Origin: Bimuria novae-zelandiae CBS 107.79
Taxonomy: Eukaryota; Ascomycota; Dothideomycetes; Pleosporales; Didymosphaeriaceae
Assembly: GCA_010015655.1 (NCBI GenBank)
Contig: ML976696.1
Span: 423,252 to 487,251 of the forward strand
Direction of reading: 5' to 3'
DNA length: 64,000 bases
In this document: positions 1 through 12,472 of the stretch, piece after piece
How positions within the stretch are numbered: position 1 is the first letter of the stretch
How the letters are laid out: the number at the start of each line of letters is the position of its first letter
Program-made: the position numbers and the translations under genes
Notes under the pieces: generated by a model
What the model was told of the DNA's origin: nothing
Seen by the model: only the letters and a program-made list of their open reading frames with translations
Databases searched by the model: none

Positions 1-2440
1 CATCAATTCTTCAGGTCGATGCCACGCTCGCCGCGAACTCGGGTCACCCGGGTGCGCCCATGGGCATGGCGCCGGTGGCCCACGTTGTTTTCAACAAATT
101 CATGACCTTCAACCCCAAGAACCCCAAATGGTTGAACCGCGATCGCTTCGTTCTTTCGTACGTTCTTTGCGTTCCTTCTGCACCGCAATTCAGACCTACA
201 GTGGGCGTTGCGCCGCCGGGAATGGCGTCTCAGGACGTCTATCTCCGCGGGTAATGGCCGTCTGCGGGATTTGCTTTTCTCAATTCCCCACGATTTCCGT
301 ATTCCACGGCCATCTGGATGAGAAATGCGCTTTTCCGCGACGGTCCGCTGTTTTGCAAGATCCGCTGAAGTTTTTGCGGAGGATGATGCAATGATAGCAG
401 CACTAACACCAACCGCAGCAACGGCCACGGATGCATGCTTCAGTATGCTCTTCTCCACCTCTTCGGCTATGGAGTGACCATCGACGACCTGAAGAACTTC
501 CGTGTAAGTTTTTCCGGCGCTTTTACCATGCGCATGTGGGCTATATGCTGACTGGTGATTACAGCAAGTCGACAGCATCACTCCTGGTCATCCCGAATCC
601 CATGACACTCCCGGAATTGAAGTCACAACTGGCCCTCTCGGTCAGGGTTTCGCCAATGCCGTCGGTCTCGCTATTGCGCAGGCGCACACTGCGGCCGTCT
701 TCAACAAGCCCGGTTACGATCTCATCAATAACCACACATATATGTTCTTTGGTGATGGCTGCGCTATGGAGGGTATTGCCAGCGAGGCTGCCTCCACTGC
801 TGGTCACTTGCAGCTGGGCAACTTGATTGCCATCTACGACGATAACCACATCTCCATCGGTACGTTTCTCGGCGATTACTGTATGGTAGAGACGCTAACG
901 GGGGCTTGCAGACGGCGACACCAAGTGCGCATTCACTGAGGATGTCATGAAGCGATTCGAGGCTTACGGGTGGCACACTCAGCACGTCGAGAAGGGTGAC
1001 ACCGATCTTGAGGGTATTGAGGCTGCTATCGCCAAGGCGAAGGAAGTCAAGGACAAGCCCTCAGTCATCAAGCTCACCACCACCATTGGTTTCGGTTCCA
1101 AGCTACAGGGCACCGGTGGCGTCCACGGCAACCCCCTCAAGGCCGATGATGCCAAACAGGTCAAGGAGAAGTTCGGTTTCGACCCTGAGAAGACCTTCCA
1201 GGTTCCTCAGGAGGTCTACGACATGTACCACAAGCACGCTGCCGAGGGTGCGGCTGCTGAGGAGGAGTGGAACAAGCTCTTCGAGAAGTACGGAAAGGAG
1301 CACAAGGATGCCCATGCCGACCTTGCTCGACGATTGACAGGTGACCTACCAGATGGTTGGGTCAGCAAGCTCCCTACGTATAAGCCTTCGGATCCCGCCA
1401 TTGCGTCCCGCAAGTTGTCCGAGAGCGTTTTGGAGGCGATTCACGACGTCATCCCAGAGCTCATCTCTGGCTCCGCAGATCTGACAGGCTCCAACAACAC
1501 CCGATGGAAGAACGCCGTTGACTTCCAGCCCCCGAGCCTTGGCATTGGCGAGTGGTCTGGTCGCTACATGAGATATGGTGTTCGTGAACACGCCATGGCC
1601 GCCATTATGAACGGTCTTTCCGCCTACGGAACCATCATTCCTGCCGGTGGCACTTTCCTCAACTTCGTGTCATATGCCGCCGGTGCCGTCCGTCTATCTT
1701 CGCTTTCTCACCAGCGCGTTATCTACGTCGCTACCCACGACTCCATTGGTCTTGGTGAAGACGGTCCTACCCACCAGCCTATCGAGACCCTTGCTCACTT
1801 CCGTGCTCTACCTAACATGATGGTGTGGCGTCCGGCTGATGGTAACGAGACCTCGGCTGCCTACTACATGGCACTTACCTCCAAGGAGACTCCTTCGATC
1901 CTTGCTCTTACGCGTCAGAACCTTCCCCAGCTCGAAGGATCCACGATTGATAAGGCTATCAAGGGTGGCTACGTTGCTCTCGAGAACGAGAAGGCCGATG
2001 TCACTCTCGTCTCTACCGGATCAGAAGTTTCACTTTGCTTGGAGGCTGTTAAGACCCTCAAGGACCAGGGTCTCACCGCACGTGTCGTCTCCCTTCCTTG
2101 CGTTGAGGTCTTCGATGCACAGAGCAAGGACTACCGTCTTTCCGTTATCCCAGACGGCATCCCGACCCTCAGCGTCGAAGTCATGTCGACCCTCGGATGG
2201 GAGAAGTACTCGCACGAGCAATTCGGTCTCAACAGGTTCGGTGCCTCTGGTCCCTACAAGGAGGTTTACAAGGTAAGGCATTTCATCCTGTCTCCTTAAC
2301 ACTGTATACTAATGAGATTCCAGAAATTCGAGTTCACTCCCGAGGGCATTGCCAAGCGCGCCAAGCTCACCGTTGACTTCTACAAGGAAGTCAAGCCCCT
2401 CCGCTCACCTATCAACCGTGCTTTCACCCAGCTTATCTAA
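1..2440 (+). CDS. TKL1: Transketolase, 5' end missing
   Basis: Thiamine-diphosphate enzyme of the non-oxidative pentose phosphate pathway that moves two-carbon ketol units between sugar phosphates in the cytosol. Exons read 1-157, 419-503, 565-859, 912-2272 and 2324-2440, with the frame starting at base 3; each joint keeps frame and has GT/AG ends. Visible hallmarks are [13 protein letters not shown] near the start, LSNGHGCM created by the first splice, the ThDP/metal-binding segment GDGCAMEG followed by [15 protein letters not shown], the PP/Pyr-domain stretch ADLTGSNNT, and [11 protein letters not shown] in the pyrimidine-binding domain. The C-terminal end NRAFTQLI matches the family. Roughly 15-20 N-terminal residues lie outside the window. 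The first intron (261 bp) is long for this locus. Identity is secure; the gene symbol is by family. Confidence 0.96.
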
Positions 2441-4083
2441 GCTGTTAGCGTTTGGGAAGAGTCAGTGCTGCATGGTATGGTAAACTTTCACGATTGCTAC
2501 GAATGAATGGGCAACGCGCTCTGCTGGCTACAGGTAGCTGCACTGTACGGAAGCAAAAGCCAAATAGGTGTATAGATCTTGATATCTTTTTTCGATGCAG
2601 TATGACTCTCCGTACATCCTCGACAGTGATGTGTTCGGTGTGCTACAATAGTCGCCGTGGTGTTCATTGTACAATAGCTAAGAAATCGGTACGGAAAGCC
2701 GGCAGCGGCGCGCCCGCTCCCGCCCCGCCCCGCGATATGCTATGACGCCACAAGGCTTAGATTTAGGTAATAGTGGTTGGTGGGTATTTTTATGGATTAA
2801 CAGACCCACTGATCTCGCGTGCTGGGGTGCGCCCAGCACAAGTACATCACAGATGTGGCGTTGCCAAAGTGACAGCCAGGTACGCGTTGCAACCGTATAT
2901 AAAACCTAATCGTGATACAATACAAACCGATCGATCAGAGGAGCAAGACAGCTCTCACTTGTGCATTGACGACGAAACTGGTTTCCGATGCTGGAAAGCG
3001 CGAAGATGGATCGGGTAAGTGAGATACAATCACTATGAGACAGTGTGAGAAGGCTGAGCATGAATTTGAGCTTCGGCAGCGATGCAGATGGCTAGGCGAG
3101 CGTAAACCAATGGAAGACACAATTCTGGCTTGGAGGCTTCGTCATACAAAGCCCCACGAAACTTTTGGACACGAATTGAGGAGATGTGGGCGTTGGGCTT
3201 CCGCAATTACATGGATTCCCAGACAACGAAGAGGTTCCCAACTATATGCGGGATTTATGAATTGGGAATAACCGCCGGTCGGTCGGTTAGGATAGCTGTG
3301 ACGTCGGGATTGAGGGAAAAGGAGGCGGTATTGGCAGGAGATGGACCTTTAAAGTGTTTGTGAATGGGGCCAGGCGTAGCTGGTACGAACAGGCCGCGAC
3401 TTGGGATCGAGATGTGAACCTCGCGCCTGGCGCCGCGAATTAGACGCAGAGGCACGGCCCAAGGCAGAGACCTCAAGCTTGCTAATAATAACGCCCAAAA
3501 AGAGTGTGTCTTTGCGACTGCTCGTTGAGTTGTGCCAAGAGCGGCTCTCGCAACGCACCTGTCGCAGCTTCCAGAAATCCATAAAAGCGACCGGCACCTT
3601 CCGGGTCCCACGAAGGGTTCCTATGTAGGTTTGCGTCATTTCCGAGCGTTGCACTATTGACACACCAAAGTTTATAGTGGGAACAGGTATCGAGTAAGCC
3701 CAGGATAGATTGTACAGCCAGCTTTCAGCTCTACGCGAGAGACATCTCACCACCGCAGGCCGTCGCATCATCCGCTCAGTCTTGGTTCCGCCTTCCCCAG
3801 CCGCCTGCGCGCGCTCTTGTACCGAGCTACGAGCTACGAGCTAGGGACGCAGGCCTGGCCCAAGCCGCAACCCCCCATTATCGCAGGAGTCCCATCTGTC
3901 CTCAGCTGCGCGGCGAAGCCCAACCCTTCGTGACTTGACTTAAGACTGCGGCGCTCCGTTGCTGCATGTACTGATCCGCAGCACCCGAAATCCAAGGCAC
4001 CCGGCGCGAATCAAGCGTTCTTGGCCACCACAGCCCCAGCCAGCAGGTTCCGTCGTCTAAGCAGCCTAGTTACGTCGACCAGC
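2441..4083. other. Intergenic region, TKL to PSD2
   Basis: No convincing coding region. Reading frames here are short and lack recognisable motifs. It holds the transketolase 3' UTR and the upstream region of the Psd2-type gene. A GAGCTAC motif occurs in near-tandem around 3826-3845. Nothing else stands out. Confidence 0.5.
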
Positions 4084-7000
4084 ATGCCTGCACGTCCGAC
4101 CTTTACGAGCAAGCTGTCGTCGCTGCCGGTACGCTTGAAACACAACAACAGCACCATATCCGTACCCTCGAGTAGTGCCCCGAGCAGTCGCAGAGTCAGC
4201 CCGCAGCGCGCAATGAATGAAAATAGCAAGCCTGCTGGCCTGGTGCTGCGTGCGAATGTTCTCAAGGTGGGCGCGACTACCCCGCGGAAAGGTACCACGC
4301 AGCTAACACCCGCCGCAGGGCCGCAATCTTGCCGCGAAGGACAGGAGCGGCACCTCTGATCCTGTAGGTGCTTCGAACTGCCGCCATTATACTCCCAAAA
4401 ATTGCAGTGCATCTGACTGTCGCCCCCGCAGTACCTCGTTTTGAACGTCGGAGACGCCCGCGAAGCCACGCCCCCGATCAACAAGACGCTCAACCCAGAA
4501 TGGAACACGACGCTCGACTTGCCTATAGTAGGCATGCAGAGCATGCTGCTGGAAGCTTGCTGTTGGGACAAGGATCGTTTCGGGAAGGACTACATGGGCG
4601 AATTTGACGTCATACTCGACGACCTCTTCCAGAATGCACAAGCCGTGCAGGAGCCGAAATGGTTCCCTCTTGAGTCAAGACGCACCGGCAAGAAGAAAGC
4701 AGTCGTCACGGGCGAGATCCAGATCCAATTTTCTCTAGTCGACACGAGCAACCCGAACGCTTCCAACGACCAACTTATCCAGAAGTTGATGCAATTTGTC
4801 GCGCAAACACCGAGTCCCGACGAAGACGAAGACGAGCTCCTGCTTCGAACCGAAAGCGCAGAAAACGATGACGCAGACGAGCAGGACGAGGACGAAGAGA
4901 GCTCAGACGAGGCGTTGGATGAGTCCAAGAAGGCTGAGAAGCGGGAGAAACGGCGCCGAAAGCTTCGATTGGCGAAGCTGAAGAAGAAGGCAAGCAAGTT
5001 GCGCGCTTATGAATTCTCTGGCAAGACGGAGGTCGCGGGTGTGCTGTTCGTAGAGATCAGCAAGATCACAGATCTGCCCCCGGAGCGTAATGGTAGGTTC
5101 AAAGCCATGCGCACATTGCGTGTAAGCTGATCCGCTATAGTGACACGTACTTCGTTCGATATGGACCCCTTCGTCGTCACCTCGCTCGGAAAGAAGACGT
5201 ACCGCACGAAGACGATCAGCCACAACCTGAATCCCGTGTTTGACGAGAAGCTCGTTTTCCAAGTGCTGAAGCACGAGACGAACTACTCAGTCAGTTTTAC
5301 CGTTATGGACAAGGACAAGTTTTCTGGAAACGATTATGTCGGTACTGTCAACTTTCCGTTAGAAAAGGCCGTGTCCGTGGCCCCCGAGGCTGACCCGGTG
5401 ACTGGTCTTTACAAGCTCCCTGAGCCGTCAGACTCTCCAGGTCTTGCGGAAACCAAAGAAACCCGGCGATCGCGCTTCCGCCTTCCCATGTCGAGATCCT
5501 CGTCGACAAACAGCCTCGCACGTCTTGGTCGGCCGAGTCTTCGCAAGGAGAACTCCGCCGGCTCCTTGTCCAGTAAGGAAGGCAATGGCAACCTTCCGCC
5601 AGCCCCAACCAGTGTTCCACCGACCCCAGGGGTTGAAAACAATGGACCATCTTTCACTGACATTCCGGTAGTCAATGTGGACCCTACCGCTGTGGATGAC
5701 CAGGATCTCAAAATGTATATCCTGCCCTTGGAACTGAAGAACAAGGACCGTTGGGAGGCCAAGCACAGCCCGACTCTTTATATCAAAGCGAAGTACCTTC
5801 CTTACAAGGCGCTGCGTCAGCAGTTCTGGCGAGCTATGCTCAAGCAATACGACGCTGATGACAGTGGTCTGATCGATAAAGTCGAGCTTACCACTATGCT
5901 GGATACCTTAGGTTCGACGCTACATGAATCCACCATCGATGGCTTCTTCCGCAAGTTTTCAGGCGAAAATAATGGGGAAGAGTTGCTCACATTTGATCAA
6001 GTTGTGATGTGTTTAGAAGAACAATTACAACGTGCCGAAGAGCAAGATGCTAAGAAGGGATCCTGGAGCCATCTCACGGCTTCGAGCACCGATCTTCTCA
6101 CACCGGGCACACAAACTCCCTCTCTAAACTCTGACACGCAAACTCCGCTCAACATGCATCCTTCCCAGACGTCAATACCCGCACTTGGCACTAGCCAGCT
6201 CGGGCAACCAGGTGAAGAAGGTGACGCTCTTCCGGCAGACGACTTGGCGGACGAGAAAGGCGAAGAACATGTTATCGAGATCCGAGAGTGTCCCATATGT
6301 CATCAACCACGTTTGAACAAGAGATCAGACGCTGACATTATTACCCATGTTGCTACGTGTGCCAGCCAAGACTGGCGACAAGTCAACAACATCGTCATGG
6401 CAGGATTCGTTACGTCGAGCCAAGCACAGCGCAAGTGGTATTCTAAGGTTATCACGAAGATTTCATACGGTGGTTACAAGCTTGGTGCCAACTCAGCCAA
6501 CATTCTTGTGCAAGACCGACTCACTGGGCAAATCAACGAGGAACGTATGAGCGTCTATGTGAGACTTGGTATTCGCCTTCTATACAAGGGGCTGAAGGCG
6601 AACAACATGGAGAAGAAGAGAAGTGAGTAATTCGTAACTCGAAATCACCCGCATTTCCAGACTAACTCTTTTCAGTCCGAAAGTTATTACGTTCCCTTAG
6701 TTTCAAGCAGGGAAGGAAATACGATGATCCCGCATCCGCTAGTGAGATTGAAGGGTTTATTGCCTTCCATCAGCTCGACATGTCAGAGGTCCTGCTACCG
6801 ATATCCGAGTTCAAGAACTTCAACGAGTTTTTCTATCGAGCTTTAAAACCCGGTGCACGTCCATGCTCGGCTCCAGATGACCCTAGAGTTATTGTTTCGC
6901 CTGCAGACTGTCGGACGGTCGTCTTCAACACCCTCGATGCGGCCCAGGCGGTATGGGTGAAGGGCCGTGAGTTCACAGTCTCACGACTGTTGGGCGACGC

Positions 7001-7645
7001 CTATCCCGAGGATGCGAAACGCTACGTAGGAGGATCTCTTGGCATTTTCCGTCTCGCGCCGCAAGATTACCATCGCTTCCATATACCTGTTGATGGGATC
7101 ATGGACGAGCCAAAGACGATCGAAGGCGAGTACTATACGGTGAACCCGATGGCTATTCGATCTGCGCTCGATGTGTACGGCGAGAACGTTCGTATGTGCG
7201 TGCCAATCGACTCGGTAGCGCACGGCCGAGTGATGGTCATCTGTATCGGCGCTATGATGGTAGGCAGCACTGTCATCACCCGCAAGAAGGGTGATCAGGT
7301 AAAGCGGGCAGAGGAACTGGGTTACTTCAAGTTCGGTGGAAGCACACTCCTGTTACTCTTCGAACCGGGCCAAATGCGGTACGATGACGATTTGGTCGGC
7401 AATTCTAGATCGGCGCTGGAGACTCTTGTAAGTACGCACTGCACCGTCGCCCTGATTTCAACTGACACTTTTAGGTTCGCGTTGGCATGTCTATCGGCCA
7501 TAGCCCCGATAGGGCCCCTCACGTACCAGACATGCGCAAAGAAAACCCGACGCTGGAGGAAAAACAAGACGCGAAGCGCCGCATCGAGGGCAGCTTGGCA
7601 CCAGAAGGAACCATAGGCCCGATGCCAGGCGCAGGCTTATCATAG
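4084..7645 (+). CDS. PSD2: Phosphatidylserine decarboxylase, C2-domain (Psd2) type
   Basis: Converts phosphatidylserine to phosphatidylethanolamine in the endomembrane (Golgi/endosome/vacuole) pathway. Six exons: 4084-4266, 4319-4363, 4432-5092, 5141-6622, 6676-7427 and 7475-7645, giving 1097 codons plus stop. Order of parts: a first C2 domain rebuilt across exons 1-3 (GRNLAAKDRSGTSDPYLVL then NKTLNPEWN); an acidic then lysine-rich linker around residues 210-270; a second C2 domain (DMDPFVVTSLGKK, LNPVFDEKLVF); an EF-hand-like loop DADDSGLIDKVE near residue 533; then the catalytic domain with PQDYHRFHIPVDG and the autocleavage motif FGGST, whose serine is near residue 1013 and becomes the pyruvoyl group of the small alpha subunit. 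GGST instead of LGST is usual for Psd2. The first in-frame ATG is used; an additional upstream exon cannot be excluded. Confidence 0.94.
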
Positions 7646-8191
7646 TTCACTCCGCTATGAAAGGAAGCGGTAAGATCATTTTTGATGTTTTAGGCGTCAC
7701 AATAGGATGACGAGGGCACGACATAGCATATAGGATTGGTCGCGGCTTTGGGATGCTGCTCTTTCCTTGGGCGTTGGTATGTGAAGGCTTGGGCAGCATT
7801 GGATAACTGTATTTATATGTTGGATCTGCGGGCTTATTACGCTTCGTTACATTTGCAAAGAATATAAGAAGATAACTTTGTTGGTGCCAAGTGCGAAAGG
7901 TGGTCATGTGCACGTTTCGATTATGTCATCCGATGCCAAGAGCTTTGAGGTTTGGATCCGGTGTTTACATCCATGAACTGGGTTGGCACGTCCGTGCAAG
8001 TACGAACACCAACCTCCACGCGGCCGAGCAGTATTCGCATTAATCGCCAATTCCTACGATCGAGCCATACGACATAACTCAGCATAATTTTGCGCGCCGC
8101 CCGAACCCGCCGCCAACCTGCGCGCGTGTTGTTGTTGCCGCACAGCACGCGCTTTCTCCGCATCCCCAGCGACCTCGTAACAACCGAATCC
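7646..8191. other. Intergenic region, PSD2 to MIS13
   Basis: Moderately AT-rich spacer holding the PSD2 3' UTR and the promoter of the Mis13-like gene. No coding or RNA feature recognised. Confidence 0.5.
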
Positions 8192-9996
8192 ATGACGGTT
8201 GTTCTCGCAAGATCACCTCTAGAACCCCTTCACATGGCCACAAACCGCGCGACCGCGCGCCGGAGAAGCGCGCGAACCGCATTCGAGGACGATGATGCGC
8301 CGGCAGTAAAAAGAGCGAAGACGGAGACAAACGGGACCGCGAAGAAAACAAATGGCGCGACCAGGAGAACCGCGAAGACCGGTGAGTCGGGTGCAATCGC
8401 AGAGCGGCGAGGCGGGGTGCAGAAGGACCTCGAACACGCGCAATGCGCGTCATGGAACCGCAAGCGGAGAAATAGATGGGCTGACAAGTCAGCAGCATAC
8501 GATGAGGATGACGACGGCTTTCAATTCACGCGTCGCACTTCCAAGCGGACGAGCAAGGTACAACCAGCGCCCGAACCAATTCCCGAAGAGCCAGCGAAAC
8601 CACCAGCGCGGCGGAAGAAGTCGCTTGCTGCACCAGAACCGGAGAAGCCTGCTCAACAAAGCAAACGGCGATCGGCGCGTTTGTCGAGTGATAATCAACA
8701 TTTGGACCGGGTAGACGAGAGCACAGAGCCTGCGAAACCCGCGCCGAAACGACCGAAGAAGACTGCACCATCCGCCGCGCCTGTAGAAAAAGGGAAGAAG
8801 AAACAAGTCACACCAGCGCCAGAGCCGCAGCCAACACAGAAGGAGGCACCTACACCTGTACAGACTCCCAAATCTGATGCGCTGCACGTACCTAAGAAGC
8901 GCGATGGAGCGACCAAGATCATGCTTCCTTTCGCAGACACTCCGGTGATCAATCGAAACAAGGAAATGCGGAAAGCGAGCAAAGATGGCCACCGGCGAAG
9001 TAGCACAGGGTTGAGGGGTAGGAGAGCGAGCTCTCTAATCGACAGCGGGATGTCAAATGGTAAGTATTTTGTCCCGCCGCGTGTGCTGAATCGGCAGCTA
9101 CGACAGCGGGATTGCAAACTGACGTCCGCCAGCTTTACCCCACTCCGAAGTCGAAGTACGCGATTTTTACAAATACATTGAGCAAAGTTTACCGGAACCG
9201 CGGCGCATGAAGCAGCTTCTGACCTGGTGTGGTTCTCGAGCGCTGCCCGAGAAGCCGACGGGCAACGTCAAGAACGCGAATGCGATCATGGCAGCACGAG
9301 CTATCCAACAAGAGCTCATAGACGACTTTGCAAGCAAGCCAGAGCTCTCAGACTGGTTTAGCAGAGAAGAAACAGCACCACCGACCGTGGTGAAGAAACC
9401 GAACCCTCAGAACGTCAAGAACGAGGCAACACTAGAGGAGTTTGAACGCGAGGTTAAGCGGTACGCACCCCTCACTTTTCTCCCTTTCGCAAACTTGCAT
9501 ACTAACCTAGCCTAGCCTCGAGGAAGAAAAGGCCGCCTGGGAAGCCCTGGCTTCCTTGCAAATCTCCGAACCCGCACCCTCGGCGATAAAGACGGAAATC
9601 CCCACGTTCGCCGACATCGACGCGTCGCTGCTTGATCCAGAACAAGCTGCCATCCTCGCCGCCCTCCAATCACATCCACCGCCTCAGCACGCCGAATCCT
9701 CGTCGCAAGCTCCTCCTTCTACCTCGACATTCACGTTTACCACGCCTGCTGCGTTACAAATACATTTCGAAACGCTCTCCACCTCGCTGGAACCGCATAT
9801 CGATCTCTTCGCAAACGGCGTGCACAAGATTGAGCAGTATAGAAACACAGCTGAGCGCGTAGCTGATCGCGTACTGGGCACGGCGTCGAAGCGGTTGGAG
9901 GAACGGGACAAGAAGAGCAAGGAGAAGATAGGGAGTGAGGGCATCGGGGTGGGAGATGTGCTGAGGGGGTTGGCGGGCGTGCTGAACGAGTCTTAG
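8192..9996 (+). CDS. MIS13: Kinetochore MIND/Mis12-complex subunit Mis13/Dsn1
   Basis: Structural subunit of the Mis12/MIND complex that bridges centromeric chromatin to the outer kinetochore. Exons 8192-8381, 8493-9059, 9133-9460 and 9516-9996 give 521 residues. The N-terminal half is basic, low complexity and probably disordered (RRRSARTAFEDDD, several KR-rich stretches). The conserved family block starts near residue 230 with RRSSTGLRGRRASSLIDSG, continues over the second splice into ALPHSEVEVRDFYKYIEQ and LPEPRRMKQLLTWCGSRA, and is followed by a helical C-terminus. The first intron (8382-8492, 111 bp) is a multiple of three and has no in-frame stop, so an unspliced form would still be translatable; I chose the splice because of the GTGAGT donor and the GCTGAC branch site close to the acceptor. 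A second in-frame ATG at 8234 is a possible alternative start. Confidence 0.9.
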
Positions 9997-10031
9997 GAGG
10001 ACCAAGCGTGCTGAATGAGTCATTGGAGGAC
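9977..10031. repeat. Imperfect 26-bp direct repeat over the MIS13 stop codon
   Basis: The segment at 9977-10002, which contains the last codons and the TAG stop, recurs at 10006-10031 with three differences. The period is 29 bp. The second copy lies in the 3' UTR and lacks the stop at the equivalent place. It is probably a small local duplication. Confidence 0.7.
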
Positions 10032-10408
10032 TCGGGCGTGGTTGAGCAGAGTATAGCGGTGAGAGTACCGCTGAAAGGATGAGCGGGGTTGAAGACTGAG
10101 GAAGCTGGCTTTTCTACTATCCTTTGTGCGTTTGTGCGTCTATGTGAGAATGATGTATGTGGCGTTACTTTTTCGGGCGTGGGTCGTGTTGGGTGGAAGG
10201 CGGGCTGCATTTCGGGCGTTGAGATGGATGGCTGGGTGGGTATACCATTCTCTGATTTGGCTAGTAGAGTTACGACATTGCGACAGTTACATCGAGACTT
10301 ATTTTGTCTGTGCACTCCTTGCGCAGTCCCTCTCCGGTGATTCCACATCGATTCGATCACATATCCATACGCTCACGCTCGTATTGAAAGCCCTAGGCAT
10401 GAGCACCG
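9997..10408. other. Convergent 3' intergenic region
   Basis: The space between the convergent MIS13 and OB-fold genes. Apart from the end of the small repeat reported separately, I see no feature. Confidence 0.5.
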
Positions 10409-12031
10409 TCACGCCTTCATGCACCAAATGACCAATCTGCCAATCTCCTCGGTCCCCAGATAGATACCAAAGCCCAGCGTGAGGCGGAGAAAGAGAAGGC
10501 GCTGCTCGAGATACTGCATCACGTCCAGCTTGGCAGTGACGAGCTGCTGCGCGGTGCGTCCCAGGAGTTGCTCCCACGCGGCGTCCGAGAAGATGAGCTT
10601 CCCCGTGCTGATCTGGCCCGTCTCATCGATTACGGGACCAAGCTGTGGCATGTTAACCACAGTATACCACTAGGAACTATGCTACCAGGTTCCTGAGCTT
10701 TGAAGAAAGGAAACAACTCACTATACGCGGATTAATTCGCAGCACGCATTCCCTCTCACACTGTCGACACTTCGCCGTCAACGTACTCGCAAAGATCGGG
10801 ATGCCGCAGCACTCGCTGCTCATCAGCATATTGCGCTTGTAATTCGCCACAATGTGCAGCTGCGTGATGAGCACGCTGATATACCCCACAGCCTTCGCCT
10901 TGGGATTCGACCTGGCGAACTCGTCGATCTCGCGGAGCTTGAACAGCGCTTTCACTTCTGCGTTCTCGGCTCCTTTCGCGTCGAACACGTCGGACGGGAA
11001 GGGAGGGTTGACGTGCTCCTTTTTGGTGAGCCGCTGGGCGAGGGCGCGTACGTAGCGGGCGTCAGCCATGTTAGGGTTGACATGCAGGTGCGTGTTTGCG
11101 TTTAGCGAGAGTTTGGCGGTCCTGTCGATGCGCCAGCCTGGGTTGGCGATGAGGAGGACGGTGTGCGAGGGCTGCCATGTGGAGGCGGATTCTGAGACGG
11201 AGCCGTAGAGAGTGAGGTAGCCGTCTGCGGTGTTGTCGAAGATCCCGATGGAGATGAGATCGGAGGTAGTGCCGTTCTTGTTGGTGACTGTTGAACCATA
11301 TTAGTCTGTTTATCCTCCTCGTGTTGCGAAGCATGGGTGGACTCGGCGCACGACGGTACACTGACAGTGTCTTGAATCCATTAGGTGAGGGTTCACTTAC
11401 ACTTCTTCCTCGCTCCAATGCTCTTCACGCATACCAGGAGCTTGCAGTCGTCCACGTCGAACCCGCCATCCGTAAAGTTCCTAAGCGTCATAAGGCCGGG
11501 CAACACTTGGCTATCCCTCGCTCCAAACGGCCTCGTGAACATCACGCCGTCGTCATTTCGCTCATGTACCATGAAGTGGCAGTTGCGCTCGCCCTCAGGG
11601 AACATGGTAGTAAACAGCGGTGCAGCACTCGGTGCAAGTCCAACCTGTCCATCTCCCTGACTGATGTGGACCGTCCATATTGTCACCAACTGTCCTAGCT
11701 TCAGTGAGTACATGGACTTCGCATACCAGAGGCGAACCGTCATTGCACCGGTGTCATCAGCGATCAATATTTTATATAGACCTTGGGCCGCTTTGGGCCG
11801 CTTGCTGTGCTTGGGCATGTCGTAGAAGTTCACTATGCGGCCCATGATGGTAACGTGCCGCGGACCCGGCTCAAGCGAGGCAATGTCACTCTCTTCGTAG
11901 TCTAGGATGGGCACCCAATCGATTGTTGCAGACGAAGAGAGCGTGAGCTCTTCAGATGTGAACCCATCGCCTGGAGAGGATTTGGCAAGAGACGATGATG
12001 AGAAATACGACTGAATCGATGAGCCCGGCAT
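10409..12031 (-). CDS. MEIOB/RPA1-like OB-fold nucleic-acid-binding protein
   Basis: Predicted single-stranded-DNA-binding protein related to the RPA large subunit and to meiosis-specific MEIOB. Exons on the minus strand: 12031-11401, 11287-10722 and 10642-10409, giving 476 residues. After a short N-terminus there is a first OB-fold-like segment (PGPRHVTIMGRIVNFY, DDTGAMTVRLWYA), then a second one assembled across the first splice (FTNKNGTTSDLISIGIFD, HTVLLIANPGWRI). The C-terminal part contains a CC-x11-C-x2-C cluster around residues 369-386 (ECCGIPIF, KCRQC), placed as the zinc ribbon in the RPA70 C-terminal OB fold. The frame change at the first intron and the GT/AG ends support the model. 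Function in meiotic recombination is inferred from family resemblance. A truncated RPA1 paralogue is the main alternative. Confidence 0.82.
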
Positions 12032-12472
12032 CGTGGTCTACAGTGTACGAGATAATAAAGGTGGGGAAGAAGAATATGTATTGCACAGTGTTATGAGTGG
12101 TGAAGGAATGGAAGACGCATCGAAACCAATGGTTGCGGGGTCTGCGCAGCAGAGGAAGGAGCTCCTAGGTGTTCGGAAGGAAGGAGGGCAACCGCCGAAA
12201 CACTGAGAGCGAGAAGCGTTGAGACATCACTGATAGTACGAGAAATATGTGAAGCTTACACGCAGATAATTCCATTGATTGCTGCCTTAAAGAGAGAGTG
12301 GATGCAGGCCGCAGGACCTTTCCGTCGGCCTACCAAAACAGCAGCCGCGAGTTGAATCACGAACTGCACACGTGCTGAAACTCAAGAACCGGAAGTCATG
12401 CACCCAAAAGATACAGAGACAACTCACATCCTCATTCGTCACTGATACGAGTGAAGAACCGCCCCAATTCTC
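12032..12472. other. Intergenic region upstream of the OB-fold gene
   Basis: The space between the start of the minus-strand OB-fold gene and the stop of INO1 on the same strand. It should hold the promoter of the former and the 3' UTR of the latter. No specific element recognised. Confidence 0.5.

Noticed and set aside
1839..2276. Long alternative forward frame inside transketolase
   Set aside because: Shadow of the GC-rich coding strand in a different phase.
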